Source: Suillus spraguei (Eukaryota > Basidiomycota > Agaricomycetes > Boletales > Suillaceae). From it: a DNA stretch of 64,000 nt. Each line of letters begins with the position of its first letter. The stretch's first letter is position 1. Location: NCBI GenBank assembly GCA_016800925.1, contig JABCPU010000304.1:1-64000 (forward strand). The letters are read 5' to 3'. The position numbers were made by a program, and so were the translations under genes. Under the pieces are notes generated by a model, which saw nothing but the letters and a program-made list of their open reading frames with translations, made no database searches and was not told the origin of the DNA. Positions 11,409-22,700 of the stretch are shown piece after piece.

Positions 11409-12328
11409 GGCCAAGCAGACTCGACTTGAAACAAGAAATGGCGAGAGGCAGTCTCCTTGCCAGCGTGTTTTTTTGAGTGTCCAGTCTGATGCCCTGATGC
11501 CCTCATGTAAGATTTCCCAGAACGTTATAACGTTAGTGTTTCAAGGCCCCAGATTTGAATATCGATCACGACGCATGTGCTCAACGTGGTGGATATTCTA
11601 TACCGTTCCATCAATGCGAGACAGCCATTGAGCGGCAGATCAGAATATAACCTGTCACAGCATGTTGGTTATATACTGGTTTCAAGATACATGCACCTCG
11701 GAGAGGCTGGAGATTGCTTCCAAAGTTGGGAAGACTGGGATACAGGTAAATATAAAACGATTACGGATCTGAGGCCTCGGTCTGGACTCTAAATCCTCCT
11801 GGGCCACGGTGCTCAGGCTTGCTGACACCAGCGAAGTTCGTGAGGATCCTATCGAACGACATGTTCAGCATGTATTCAACATTTTAAGGTGGTACTGTCT
11901 CGCGTGCCAGAGAGGTGGTTTGGGCCGGTGCGGATCAATACGTCGTACATGATAATCCACTGACTGTGCGACAGCCATTTGTGGAACACCAGGGTGGCCG
12001 CCATTTGAAATGACCGGTCCGATACCACGAATTTCTAAGTGACGTCCTGTTAACGCCCATGATTGATCGTCGAAAGTTGAAAGTTCACTGGTTTGATTTC
12101 TTGCCGACTGATGTTTTCTTTTGAAGGATTGACCTGGCATTCTGCAAATGGCTGGAAAACGAGCGCTGGTTCGAGTCGTGTGTGTGGAAGATCTGTCTAC
12201 CTTACATATAACTCATTCACCATTCAATAATTAATTAAATAATTAAACATTGATTTTCGGCGTCGTTAAATGATTACTTGAATCTACTACCCACATAATT
12301 TAGTGAGCAAAATTGAGTTAAGGGGAAG
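11409..12328. other. Intergenic region, nothing recognised
   Basis: Roughly 0.9 kb between two GTPase loci transcribed leftwards. A 91-codon minus-strand frame at 11865-12140 has no family resemblance and no support from splicing or context. The right end is AT-rich near 12220-12260. Confidence 0.5.
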
Positions 12329-14222
12329 TCAGGTAGCTGTTACTACGCTGCCTTGCTTTATCATATCAACCAACTGTTTTGCAACTTCTCGAGACATACC
12401 ACAACGCTTCGTGAGATGAGGCACAAGATCCTTCGGTTTCATATGCAAACTTCCTATAAGTAGCCCCTTCAGTTTACGCATTAACGAAACGAACAAGTTG
12501 TGCCCCCCCATCCATCCCTGCTGCTGCCCATCAGCAGTGAATTTTTCAATTAGGTTGCGGATCACGATGCGCGATTCTTCATAAAGGTCTTTGTGCCTGC
12601 CGTCCAACCTATTGGCGGCGGTGATGCACGCATGACCGGCGACCTGGATCTGATATTTTTCGAAAGTGCCGTAGTTTCTCTCCCACCAGTTCTCCATCCT
12701 CTGCTCTCTTTCAAGGTTCGTGATGGCGAGGACAATTGGAACCCTCTTCTCGCAGAGGAATTCGTGAAAGAGCCGATAATTGCTCTGAAGCGTAGCAGTG
12801 ACTCTGCCAGCGCGAACACAGAATAGAAGTAGATCAATGCCGCCTCGTCTATCCAATTCCTTGATGAGCCGATATGCATTTTCGACAGACTCGAGGTACT
12901 CTTTGATTCCCAGCTGCGGGTCATCGAGTCCGCTGGTATCGAAGACACTGTAAAGTTCGCCGCCGAAGCTGACGGTGTACTCCTTCCACTGCATCGTACA
13001 ACGTTGCGTGTCAGGAGATGTGCGTGCTACTTCCTTTCCTGCCATGAGGTTGACGAGTGAGCTTTTGCCTGCTCCAGTATCCCCAAACACTACAATTATT
13101 TTACGCCTGTTCTTACTTATTGACACAGTATAAAGACCATCTGAAAAATACGTACCTTTTAGTAGTATTGAACACCTTCAAATCATCGATGGTATCCTTA
13201 CGCCGTAAGGTACGGGGTTGCTGGTCAGAGGAAGTGGCTGCTACCTCCCTGACGTTGGCGGGTGAGCCATTGCTGGCCATTGGCTCCTCAATGAATACAA
13301 TATTGTTGCTACTAATTAAAAGTTGGCAAGATGCAAACACGAGGAGCAACTGAAAACCGAGTACCTTGCAGCCATTTTAGGAGGTACCTGCCGGATAGTG
13401 CTATGTTGCCTTTCGCCGGCGACTGACAGTGGACGTCGAACCCCTTTCGAGCGACACTGTTCGATCAATTGACGAACAGCGTGGTATGACTGGTCACGGC
13501 GCCGCTTGAGCCTATGTCCTGCATCTTCGTGGATAGCCATCGTAGTGACACACGCGTGGCCAGCGAAGGTCATCCCGAAGTCTAAGATGATTCGTTCGTT
13601 ATTCTTCCACCAATCTTCCATTCCTGGTTCTTGGTCTTCCAAGCAAGTAATGACAAGGACAATTGGAACTCTCCCCTTCACTTCGGAGCGTATAAGATTG
13701 TAGTTGCGGCAGAGCGCCCTCCTCGCTCTCACACCCCGTACGCAGTACATGAGGAGATGAACGTCATCTCGAAGACTTCGAAGGAGTTTCTTCAAAACTT
13801 GTTGGGCTTCTTTATCGGGAACTGCTCCTTCAGAGCCCTCATCAAGACCTACAATCTAGTTCAGCAACAGTCACTGAGAGCAGCGAACTTGCACTGACCA
13901 GGAGTATCAAAAAGCTTCACCTTCAAAAGATTGTTCTGAATCGACTGAATCGAGAGATCATATACGTTAGTTTGAGTGGTACATCCAGTAGCGTCGCAGG
14001 ATGTCGGTGCCGTGTGCTGCTTAGTGACCAAATTGATCAAGGAGCTTTTCCCTGCGCCTGTTTCTCCAAAAATAACAACATTGCAGGTTTCTTCTGTGTG
14101 ATGTAAAACCTCACTCTGGTTTAGAATGTGACAATGATTTCACGTCAACTTTATGCTAAGGAAGAACTAGAACCATCACTTACAGTAACACACGGACCTT
14201 CACCAACAAAGGACTGTGACAT
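12329..14222 (-). CDS. Two-domain AIG1-like GTPase, 556 residues
   Basis: Five exons join in frame: 14222-14184, 14115-13899, 13848-13365, 13308-13156 and 13106-12329 (1671 nt). Domain 1 starts with CNVVIFGETGAGKSS and has FDTPGLDEGSEG, LLMYCVRGVRARRA, VITCLEDQE and HACVTT. A linker of about 60 residues (rich in Ser, Thr and Arg) leads to domain 2: IIVVFGDTGAGKSS, FDTSGLDDPQLG, LLLFCVRAGRVTAT, AITNLERE and HACITAANRLDGRH. The two domains are different subtypes. The joining intron (13309-13364, 56 nt, GTACTC...TAG) is inferred from phase; without it domain 1 would end at a stop near 13318 and domain 2 would begin at ATG 13280. All P-loops are intact, so this is the best-preserved member. The G4 NKxD is replaced by NLER-type motifs in both. 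Likely a membrane-associated GTP switch by family resemblance; the real function is unknown. Confidence 0.72.
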
Positions 14223-14838
14223 TGCGAAGATGGTTCTACCACAAACAAGACAAGAAGCAATGAAGGGCAGGTCTTGACTAACGCGTTTGGTGTTTTTGAG
14301 GTACTACTATAGTAGTATCCCCCGATTAGTTGAATCATTTATTCGGTATGTCGGACTCGGACACCCAGGTCCCAGGTAAGTGAAAATCGACCACGATGCA
14401 AGGATACTGCATGTTTCAAACGCTGTTGGAACGACGTAACAGCCATGCCAGGCGCGGTGGCTGTGTACTCCTGGCTATAGTATATCATTATTCAAGGGTC
14501 ATGAGGTAATTAATTTAGACCAGCGCCCCAAAAAGCGGTGTCATCGGAGGCGTGACAGTAGTAGGCCATCCGTGATTGAGTGTGCTTGCAATCCATGAGG
14601 CCTAAGATTTAGATCTCAGAGCATGATCCCTTGAGGTGTTCCTCTACTACTACCAATCCTCCGTCTGGTGTTCGACATCGTTGTGTATGTGATCACTGAT
14701 GCGCGTCCTCGGACTATGAACGTGAGATTTAGTTTTCTTTTTCAATTGGAACTATAACTTGCTATCTCTTTAAATCAACAGGAGGTTACTAATCGTGTCT
14801 AACACGAGTTTGCCTCGCGTTGTTCGAGAATATGGCGG
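14223..14838. other. Intergenic region between divergent GTPase loci
   Basis: About 0.6 kb between the start of the leftward two-domain gene and the remnant on the plus strand. It would hold the promoter of the leftward gene. No gene or repeat recognised. Confidence 0.5.
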
Positions 14839-14998
14839 GTGCCGTTTTCAATACCACGGGGTTGCGAGTCTGAAGGATGGCACAAGAAACGTGATCTCCT
14901 GCAAGTCTGCGTTCTGTATAAGAACTACATCGCTAAGTGTCGACCAAAAGGCTTCAAATTGAGCATATCAAGAGCATCCCCTCAAATGACTTCAGGGT
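14839..14998 (+). pseudogene. Remnant of the C-terminus of an AIG1-like G domain
   Basis: The plus-strand frame reads HKKRDLLQV...AKCRPKGFK...MTSG and then a GTACGTAGTCTTCAG donor region. This resembles the end of domain 1 in the gene at 13.4 kb (KRRRDQSYH...EQCRSKGVR...KMAA, then GTACTCGGTTTTCAG). It sits just before the domain-2-type gene at 15.1 kb, in the same order as in the intact two-domain gene, so it is probably what is left of domain 1. The similarity is short and partly degenerate. Confidence 0.4.
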
Positions 14999-15113
14999 AC
15001 GTAGTCTTCAGATGCTTTTCGTACTGTATTTATCTCATATTGATAAGTAGGAGCGAGCATTACACCACCTCAACAGTACCGAATGACTCTCCTGGCAGGC
15101 ATGTAGTCTCCGG

Positions 15114-15931
15114 ATGAAGCTCCGTATTTTTTCAATATTAACAAGCGAGGACAGGCATAAAACTATCGTACTATTTGGGGAGACGGGAGCAGGTAAAAGC
15201 TCACTCATCAACCTCATGGCGGAAAAAGAAGTAGCGAACACATCTCCTGACATGCAACGCTGTACAATGCAGTGGAACAAATATACTATCGGCTTCAGCG
15301 GCGACTCGTATACTGTTTTCGATACCATCGGGCTCGAGGAACCGCAGCTGGGAATCAAGGAGTACCTCGAGTCTGTCGAAAACGCATATCGGCTCATCAA
15401 GGAATTGGATAAACAAGGTGGCATTGATCTACTTCTATTCTGCGTTCGCGCTGGCAGAGTCACCGCTACGCTTCAGAGCAATTACCGCCTCTTTAACGAA
15501 TTCCTTTGCGAGAAGAAGGTTCCAATTGTCCTCGCCATCACGAACCTTGAAAGGGAGAAGAGGATGGAGGATTGGTGGGAGAGAAACCACAGCACCTTCG
15601 AAAAATATCAGATCCAGGTCGCCGGTCATGCGTGCATCACCGCCGCCAATAGGTTAGACGGCAGACACCAAGTCCTTTATGAAGAATCGCGCATCACGAT
15701 CCGCAACCTTGTTAAGAATTTACTGCTGACGGGCAGAAACAAGCATGGATGGGAGGGGACAATCTGTTCGCATCGTTGATGCGTAGGCTGAAAGAGTTAC
15801 TTTCTGGGGGTCCGAATGTGAGAAAGAAGGATCTTGTCCCTCATCTCACGAAGCGCTGTGGTATATCTCCAGACGTCGCAAAAAAGTTGGCCAAAATGAT
15901 CAGGGAAGACATAGCCCCGACCTCCCAATGA
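15114..15931 (+). pseudogene. AIG1-like GTPase with 4-bp deletion
   Basis: The frame from ATG 15114 encodes TIVLFGETGAGKSS, FDTIGLEEPQLG, LLLFCVRAGRVTAT, AITNLEREKRMEDWW and HACITAANRLDGRH, and is closely similar to domain 2 of the gene at 12.3-13.1 kb. After NKHG near 15747 the correct frame shifts: MGGDNLFASLMRRLKELL to the stop at 15931 continues in another frame. Comparison with the paralogue shows that one copy of a tandem ATGG (expected ATGGATGG) is missing, a typical slippage deletion. The protein would end at 15779 with the last 60 residues lost. The start is uncertain, because the position homologous to an exon start lies at about 15158 after GACAG. Confidence 0.8.
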
Positions 15932-16833
15932 ATTTATGCCTCATCTGATCATAGACTGTTATTATCGATTATACCCTTTGGATCGGTACATACTATATAT
16001 TTGCAAATAGCTGTATCTCGTGTTTCGGTGCGATGGTCTCTCAAGCCACATTATATAAATGTGCGGGTCGAGGATCTGTACGTGAGTGGACAAATGTGAA
16101 CTTGACGAAGAATACTGGGAACTAAGTATAATGCACTAATATAAGATATCTTTTGCCAGTCATTGTTGCACTCACATGTGTCGCAACTGCAGACTTCGTG
16201 GACTATCTCCAAGCATATTTGAGAGAGGTTGTATACTTGAAATTTTAAACACAGGTAAGCCAAGTCCACGGTACCGTGATTAAGATCAATAATATTCCCC
16301 TGGGAAGCCTTACCGAAGACTATCGTGGTCGGAAAGACTAGTGCGGACAGGACTCCTGATCAACAGGGAGAGGCCGCATCGGTACACTTAACTCTCACCA
16401 GCTCAGCAGAAATCCATCACCTTGTCTTCTGCGTAGTGAAATCACTCGTGCAGCACGACTCGCTCCCCTACCATTAGCAGGCTGCTGTTGCTCTTGTCAC
16501 AACAAGCCTTGAAGCTACAACACAAACGTTGGAACTCTGGTGGGACTAGAACGTGGACAGAGCTCGACAGGTTTGGGATATCTAGATGGCGCAAATGTTG
16601 ACCAGTCGACGTAGAATTGCACACGTCGACGCAGAAACGATTTTCAGACAAGGACCATAGGAACAAATTCAGAAAGGTTGGCGGGGTTGTGTGGATGTGC
16701 ATTAAATGTTGTTATATGGTTATTATTACAAATAGCCATCGTCATACAGAAGCCAAACTTCACCTTCAATCCCGTGAGTTTTCGATGCGATGATCGATAT
16801 GGGAAAGAGGTTTGTCACCTTACACGTTTAGTA
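15932..16833. other. Intergenic region, nothing recognised
   Basis: About 0.9 kb between the frameshifted GTPase and the 3' end of the nuclease gene. Only short unsupported frames are present. Convergent transcripts would terminate here. Confidence 0.5.
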
Positions 16834-19290
16834 TCAGGTGAGGTCGATCATCATCTCCACGTTGTGCATGATTAGGTCACTCTGCTGGTGGGAAGGTTTA
16901 TGATAACTCTGCCTCTTTGATGCGTGAGCACCAAGGGCAGAGGCATGCTTCAGAATAACGATCAAAGAGGGCGAGGGGCTTGGAAATTTCCCGATGGAGA
17001 CAGATATTGGCCGGAAAATCTCTTCTTCCTCAGAGTCGCGATCGAGGAAGGGCTGATGCAAGACATTGCAACTCGGAGGGTTGACAAAGTGAGATTGAGT
17101 TGCAGTCGACTGTGCTTTCCTCTTTAGAAGCTGGTGAATAAGACCTTTTTTCATCAGCTCCGCTGGGAGCCAACAGTGAAACTGTCTCGGAATGATCAAA
17201 AGCGCGTTTGCGAGGAGGGCCAGCTTGTTCTTCGGGTCTCATCTTGTCGTCCAGCGAGTGCGAGTGCGAGATAGAAGTAATCAAAGAGGTGGAAAGGAGT
17301 GATAGATTGATATCTTCGAGCCGATTTTGCAATCGCAGTTCGTCACCAGCATGACTTTCTTCACGATCTAAACTAAGTGCGCAAATGGAAGGTCCCTGTT
17401 TCACCAATTCATCGTCTCCTCAATTTACTTGGCAGCGCGTTCTGACTCCTCGGACCGGGAAAGCGGGAGGTTCAACCTTTGCCGTACCTGTCCTTTGTCT
17501 CTGCGCTACATCGCTTCCCAAGTTTTGTGGATGTCCTTCTCCTGCTTGGCTTCATAGTCAACAACAAGACAAGGATAGACCTGTCGGACCATAGAAACAG
17601 GAATACAAACGCGCATATTGCTATGGGGATCTGATGGTAACTTTTTGGTAATACTCTTCGTGGTACCTTCGATAAAATTGTCATTCAAAGCATTAATATG
17701 ACCTGTGGACTTGGATCGTTTGCCCTTGATACCTGACTGAGCGATTTTCACAAATTGTGAAGGACACACTTTAACAGGATACTCCGAAAAGCCATCAGTA
17801 GACACATGTTGGCGCGTTCCCAAAATCCTCGTGACCAATGGTTGCCACGAGAGTTTTGTCCTTCGAAGGAGGGTTGAGGGGTAAAAACCGCGCGACCATG
17901 GTCTACGTCTGTCATGGCGAAATACTTGTTTACGAGGTAAGCCGGCATTCCGACTGCCTCAGCAGGGGAGGGAGTCAGTGACAGAGCTTTCACCATGCTC
18001 GAGACGCTTTGTCCCTCTTTCTCGTCAGCTTCAAGCGCAACTCTCCTGAGAATCCTCATTATCGCTGCTTCCCACATCAGGCTTCGGAACCTCTTCATAA
18101 TCGCAGTTCGGTAACCCCATTCTCCGAACTTCTCCTGCAGAACGCTGCTGCATGTGCAAGATTCAGCTCGCCATTGTCGCGCATTTTCCACCACCTAGGC
18201 TTCCTACCCGGGCGCTGCATATCGGGTCGATATAATTCTTGAGTATCTGCATATTTGGGAAGTCCGGTGGTAAGGGTACGGGTACCGAAGCTGTTTCTGG
18301 GAGTTGGTGTGCAACTCCAAGTTGACGCCGGAGCGCCAGCCGAATGCTTCGGTAGAACGGCGGTGAAATAATTCGAGAAGTTCATCGCCAAATCCACAGC
18401 GAGCCAAGCCAAGCGCGATGATTTTGCCGACGTCCTTACGCCTTAAATCTTTTTAAACAGGCGAACTTAGCAGATACAAGTTGCACACATCACCGTAGTC
18501 CCCTTTGACAGGCATCGCAAAGAGAACAAACTCCCCTCTCGTGAGCCTTACCTCCGGATGCTTCCTGATAGCTTCTGCTGTGTATATCATAGCATGGTGT
18601 TTGCTAGGTTTGCCATCCGAGTCCAATGCGGGATTGGACTTGTTCCCAGAAAATGTTAGACTTGAACTGTGGCAACAAAGTATGTGTAACTTAGTATTGC
18701 AGAGGCAGCTAGGCTTACTTCTTGATAACCCGAAGAGCACCAAAAACTAGTGCGTCTACATCATCCGTCAAAACTGCGTCTATAACGCCGTATCTGTTGA
18801 GATGATCAGTTCGGCTTCTGCTTCACTGAGAGCCTGGAAAGTATCAGCAGTCGAGCGTGTTCAAATCACGTCCGCTTCACCATTCACCATTCCATGCCAA
18901 ATACAGCATCTTCATCCCAGACGTAAGGCCATGAGATTCAGACCTCCCCATCTTGCTGCCTCGCTTTATCTTGGGTCTCTCATCACCATCAAAAACAAAG
19001 AGTGGTAGAAAGGGTAGTCGCGCCAATGAGCATAGGCGAAAGAATAACATGCGGAGTTCTGGGTTCTCGCCGCCTCTGCTGTGGACAGAGTGTTGATACC
19101 ATATACTGGCGTCAATGCCAATACGAAAGGCGCGTTTCCCGGAATGATTCTTCTCAAATCCTTCGATAGCCGTGAGATTGGATAGTGACCGAGATTGTCC
19201 CGCTTTGCTCACGACCTACGCATATGAGTTAAAATAATGTTTCAAAAAAGAAAGAAACCACGTTACCTCCTAAAGGCCTTGGACACCCAT
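16834..19290 (-). CDS. XPG/GEN1-type structure-specific endonuclease (possible nonsense codon 7)
   Basis: Member of the XPG/FEN1/GEN1 nuclease family; the GEN1/Yen1 branch resolves Holliday junctions in the nucleus. Visible are MGVQGL at the start (ATG 19290), the XPG-N part RIGIDASIWYQHS and FVFDGDERPKIKRG, the XPG-I catalytic part ALSEAEAEL and GVIDAVLTDDVDALVFGA, then MPVKGDYGD, and a helix-hairpin-helix stretch (ALGLARCGFGDELLELF). A chromo-like C-terminal part (CVPSQF-like EYPVKVCPSQFVKI) and a disordered tail ending VEMMIDLT complete it. There are many short introns. Odd: codon 7, a Trp in the family (MGV-GLW), reads TAG at 19270-19272. The next Met lies past the first catalytic Asp, so if real the gene is dead. 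The tail exons (16834-17407) are joined by inference. Confidence 0.8.
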
Positions 19291-19743
19291 CGTTGAAGAG
19301 TATTAGATGCGGCAGGAGGACCGAGGTTCCATATTGATGGTCATTAACACGAAACGTTATAGTCACGTGCTGTGTGACACTGGTACATTGCCATCATTCC
19401 GTGCTTGCGTAAGTTGGCAACAGAAAACACAGTGTGGTATCAGTGTATCAGTACCATTACTGTGTATACTGCTATGAACGGTGAGATTCAAACCCTAATC
19501 GTAGTATGTAAACCGTTGTGTGCTCAACAATCTCAGTTCCCAAAGTTCTCGCAAAGTCGGCGGCGAGTCGCAAGTGATCAGATCTTTTGCATATGAAGTC
19601 TTGGGTCTCCTAGGCAGACCAATAATAGGAAGATCTGTTCTCTCTAGCTATAACTTTAAGCTCGTTAGGACCTTTAGAAAATTGTCGAATGTAAGTTGCA
19701 CAATTTGAAGGTCGTAGGTATGAAGAAAAAGGTGTAAGTGTTA
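19291..19743. other. Intergenic region between nuclease start and RDH54 end
   Basis: About 450 bp holding the nuclease promoter and the RDH54-like 3' flank. No gene recognised. Confidence 0.5.
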
Positions 19744-22700
19744 TCAAACCGTCGAGTCCTCTGCCACATCATTCTCTTCCAAGGTAGTGACAGACGTCTT
19801 CTCAAAAAGGAACGAAATGGTTCCACCAGGGACATCACGAACGGATAACGGTTGTGTCGCTTCGTCCATAGCCGTAATGTTGTCGAGGTCAACGGCCGAC
19901 AAAAGTGAATCAAGCCTTGATTTCGGCTGCGGAAGGTCTTCTTTGTCATCGCTCACCCTTGGAAGAACCAGATGACGCAGGATGACATCGTGTATATTGT
20001 CGCTCGACAATTTCTGCAGGCAATTGATGTGTGTCCACTCTCCGAGCGATGCAAGCTCCGCCTGTTTCTTCTTCATGTACTACAGAACCATAGTCAACAT
20101 AATTCTGTGGATGGTGAATAAAGGAATTGAAAGCCTTACTGCTCCATCCATCTTCTCAATGTGGCGAGGTTTGACTTGGGACGCATTGACGAAACCGGTT
20201 CCTATTGGATCTTCGTCGTCGTCATCCTCACCGACTTCTATATCATTCTCAGAGACACTCGTCATGTTGTCACTAAGATGCTTTGAACCGGCATCGCATC
20301 CGCAATCCAGAAGGTCGTGGGTGTTGCAGCCTGTCTCAGGATGGACTCGGAAAATGTCCCGAAGCTGTAAATGAAGGTATCAATGACTGGTCACCTCTTA
20401 GGCGAAAAAAGAAATACATCTTTCCGTGAAAATGAATCTGACTTTGAGCCGGACGATCCCTTGAATGTGATAGTATAAACTCCATCAAGTAAAAAAACAA
20501 AATATTGGCTTACCGAGCCCATAAGAGCTTAACAGTTACAATTTAGCGCCGGAATCCGATAGAACAGATAATTCACTCACAGTTGCTGAGTCCAATCTTG
20601 GTCACTTGCCTCTGATAGATTTTCTCTTCCAAGGGGCGATATAAGCGCGTTACACACCTTGTCAGTAGAGACGCTCACCGTCGATTGTTCCTGCAGTGAG
20701 AAATCGATAGATGAAGACCGGCCGTTTCTGTCCATCACTACAATGATTTGATAAGGACAAGATACGTTCGATGATTTACTCATTCACCGATGAATGCGTG
20801 CCATGGACTGAAGGTCATGACTTAAATGGGTGATTTTTAGGGCCATTTTATGTTCAGATGATACGCTACACACCTTGGGTTCCAATCGGAATCTATCAAA
20901 CATAATCTTGACGCGCCGATAAGGTTGAGCCCAACGCCGCCCGCTTTTGAGCTCAGCAAGAATAGAACTTTCCCCACAAGGTCAGATTGATATTGATAAG
21001 TGCGAATTGATAACCTACAATGGTTGTACTGCGATGATTGATTGAAGGTGTTGACATACTCCTGCCTTTTCGCTGCTGGTGTCTGACTGCGGCAGTGTGA
21101 TGTAAGACAAAAAATACTACAATGTGAAATAAAAACTGTACCCGTCGAGCCGAAAGTAAGTATAAGATTTCTTCTTGCAGAAGGCTTCGATCAAATTGAG
21201 GGTTGACGTATAATGTGAAACAATGATACATTTTTCTTGGGTGCGCTGAATAACGGTCAAATAAAGTTGTGCAATCACTCAAGCGGACTTACCTCTTTGA
21301 TGACTTTGAGCAGGTGCGACAACGCCAGAAGCTTGCCTGATATGAATATTTAAATTAGCCAATGAACCTCATTAAAGACACGGGGCCCACCGCTCATGGA
21401 GAAGTCTTCGATTTGGGGATCCTTAGGTAACAAACTCAAGGCGTCATCGATACCCGGACGGCGAATTGCATTCGCGTTTGTCGCTCTTGCCTTGTCTGCT
21501 TGAGCTTTAAGCAACACGGGACTATTGCTGACTTTTGTGAGCATGTTGATCAAAGCAAGCGACTCTGCGGTCGGTCCATCAATCAGCCTATCTAGCTTAT
21601 CGGGGTTAAGAATAGCCGAGAATATGGACAATTGCAATTGTGTCGGAGTGATAAACACGACGTATTCGTCTGTTCAGAATGTCAGATAGTTTAAGTACGA
21701 TTAGAGAAAAAGGATACGTTTTGGCGGAAGATAATTCTTGAGAATGGTGGCTTCCCGTCGCAATACGAAACTTTTTGCGATCAAAGACAGCTTTTAGTGT
21801 CCTTCAGCAGCTGAACGAAGCACAATTGTTCTACGAACCTGAGCCGATCGAGCCTCGCCAAGCTCAAGTTCCTTATCCGTGCAATCTGGTGCTCTACTTT
21901 TGAGGATAGGGGCCTCGTAAACTCTACGGAATGTAGCATGATCATCTGCGAATATTCCTTTATTTGATTATTCCTTGTGAAGTAAATCTCTGCAGCTCAC
22001 CGAGCAGTCCTGGGTTACAAAAGCTCGCCTTTGATAAGTTAGCGCTAGGGAAGTGATCAAAATAGATGCCTAATGCGCACCATGGCATGGAATTCACTCA
22101 AATCATTCTGAATAGGAGTACCAGACAGAATGATTCTTCGAACAGTACGTAATGATTTAAACATTGTGGAGGTCTTATTGTTTGATGACTTCAGTCTGTG
22201 TCCTACCGAGGGGTCAATATCATGTCTATTCTACCCGCATCAACTGACCTTCATCACAAATAACCAGGCCGATCGGAGGACTATGTGGAACATCAGATTT
22301 GCATTCCTTGCAGCGGCAGAAAAATTCTACTTACTTGCAATATGCCAGATCGTCTCTGACTGGGGTAAAATAAATGCACAACAATGAAAAATGTGCCACT
22401 CACATGACAGATCGAAGCTTTTCATAGCCAATGATTAAAACCTGATGCAATCGTCTGATACGTTGATGAGCGGAGAGCCCCAATCAACTGGTGTCAACAC
22501 ATACGAGTTGAGAAATTGCTTGATGGTATATTTGTCCTTGTCGCCTGTGAGAATACCAATACGATCTCTCCCTAACCTTAAAGTCCAAGTTGAAACAAAT
22601 CTCGCATTAGCACGATTCTTTCCTACCACTTGTGAAATTCGGCGCGCCAATTCTGTTCGCTGGTCAGAAGATAGCGAGCACGACTGAAGCATAGACACGA

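Noticed and set aside
11865..12140. 91-codon minus-strand frame
   Set aside because: No recognisable domain, no splice support, isolated between GTPase loci.
12150..12190. GGTTCGAGTC box resembling a tRNA B box
   Set aside because: No matching A box or cloverleaf at the right distance.
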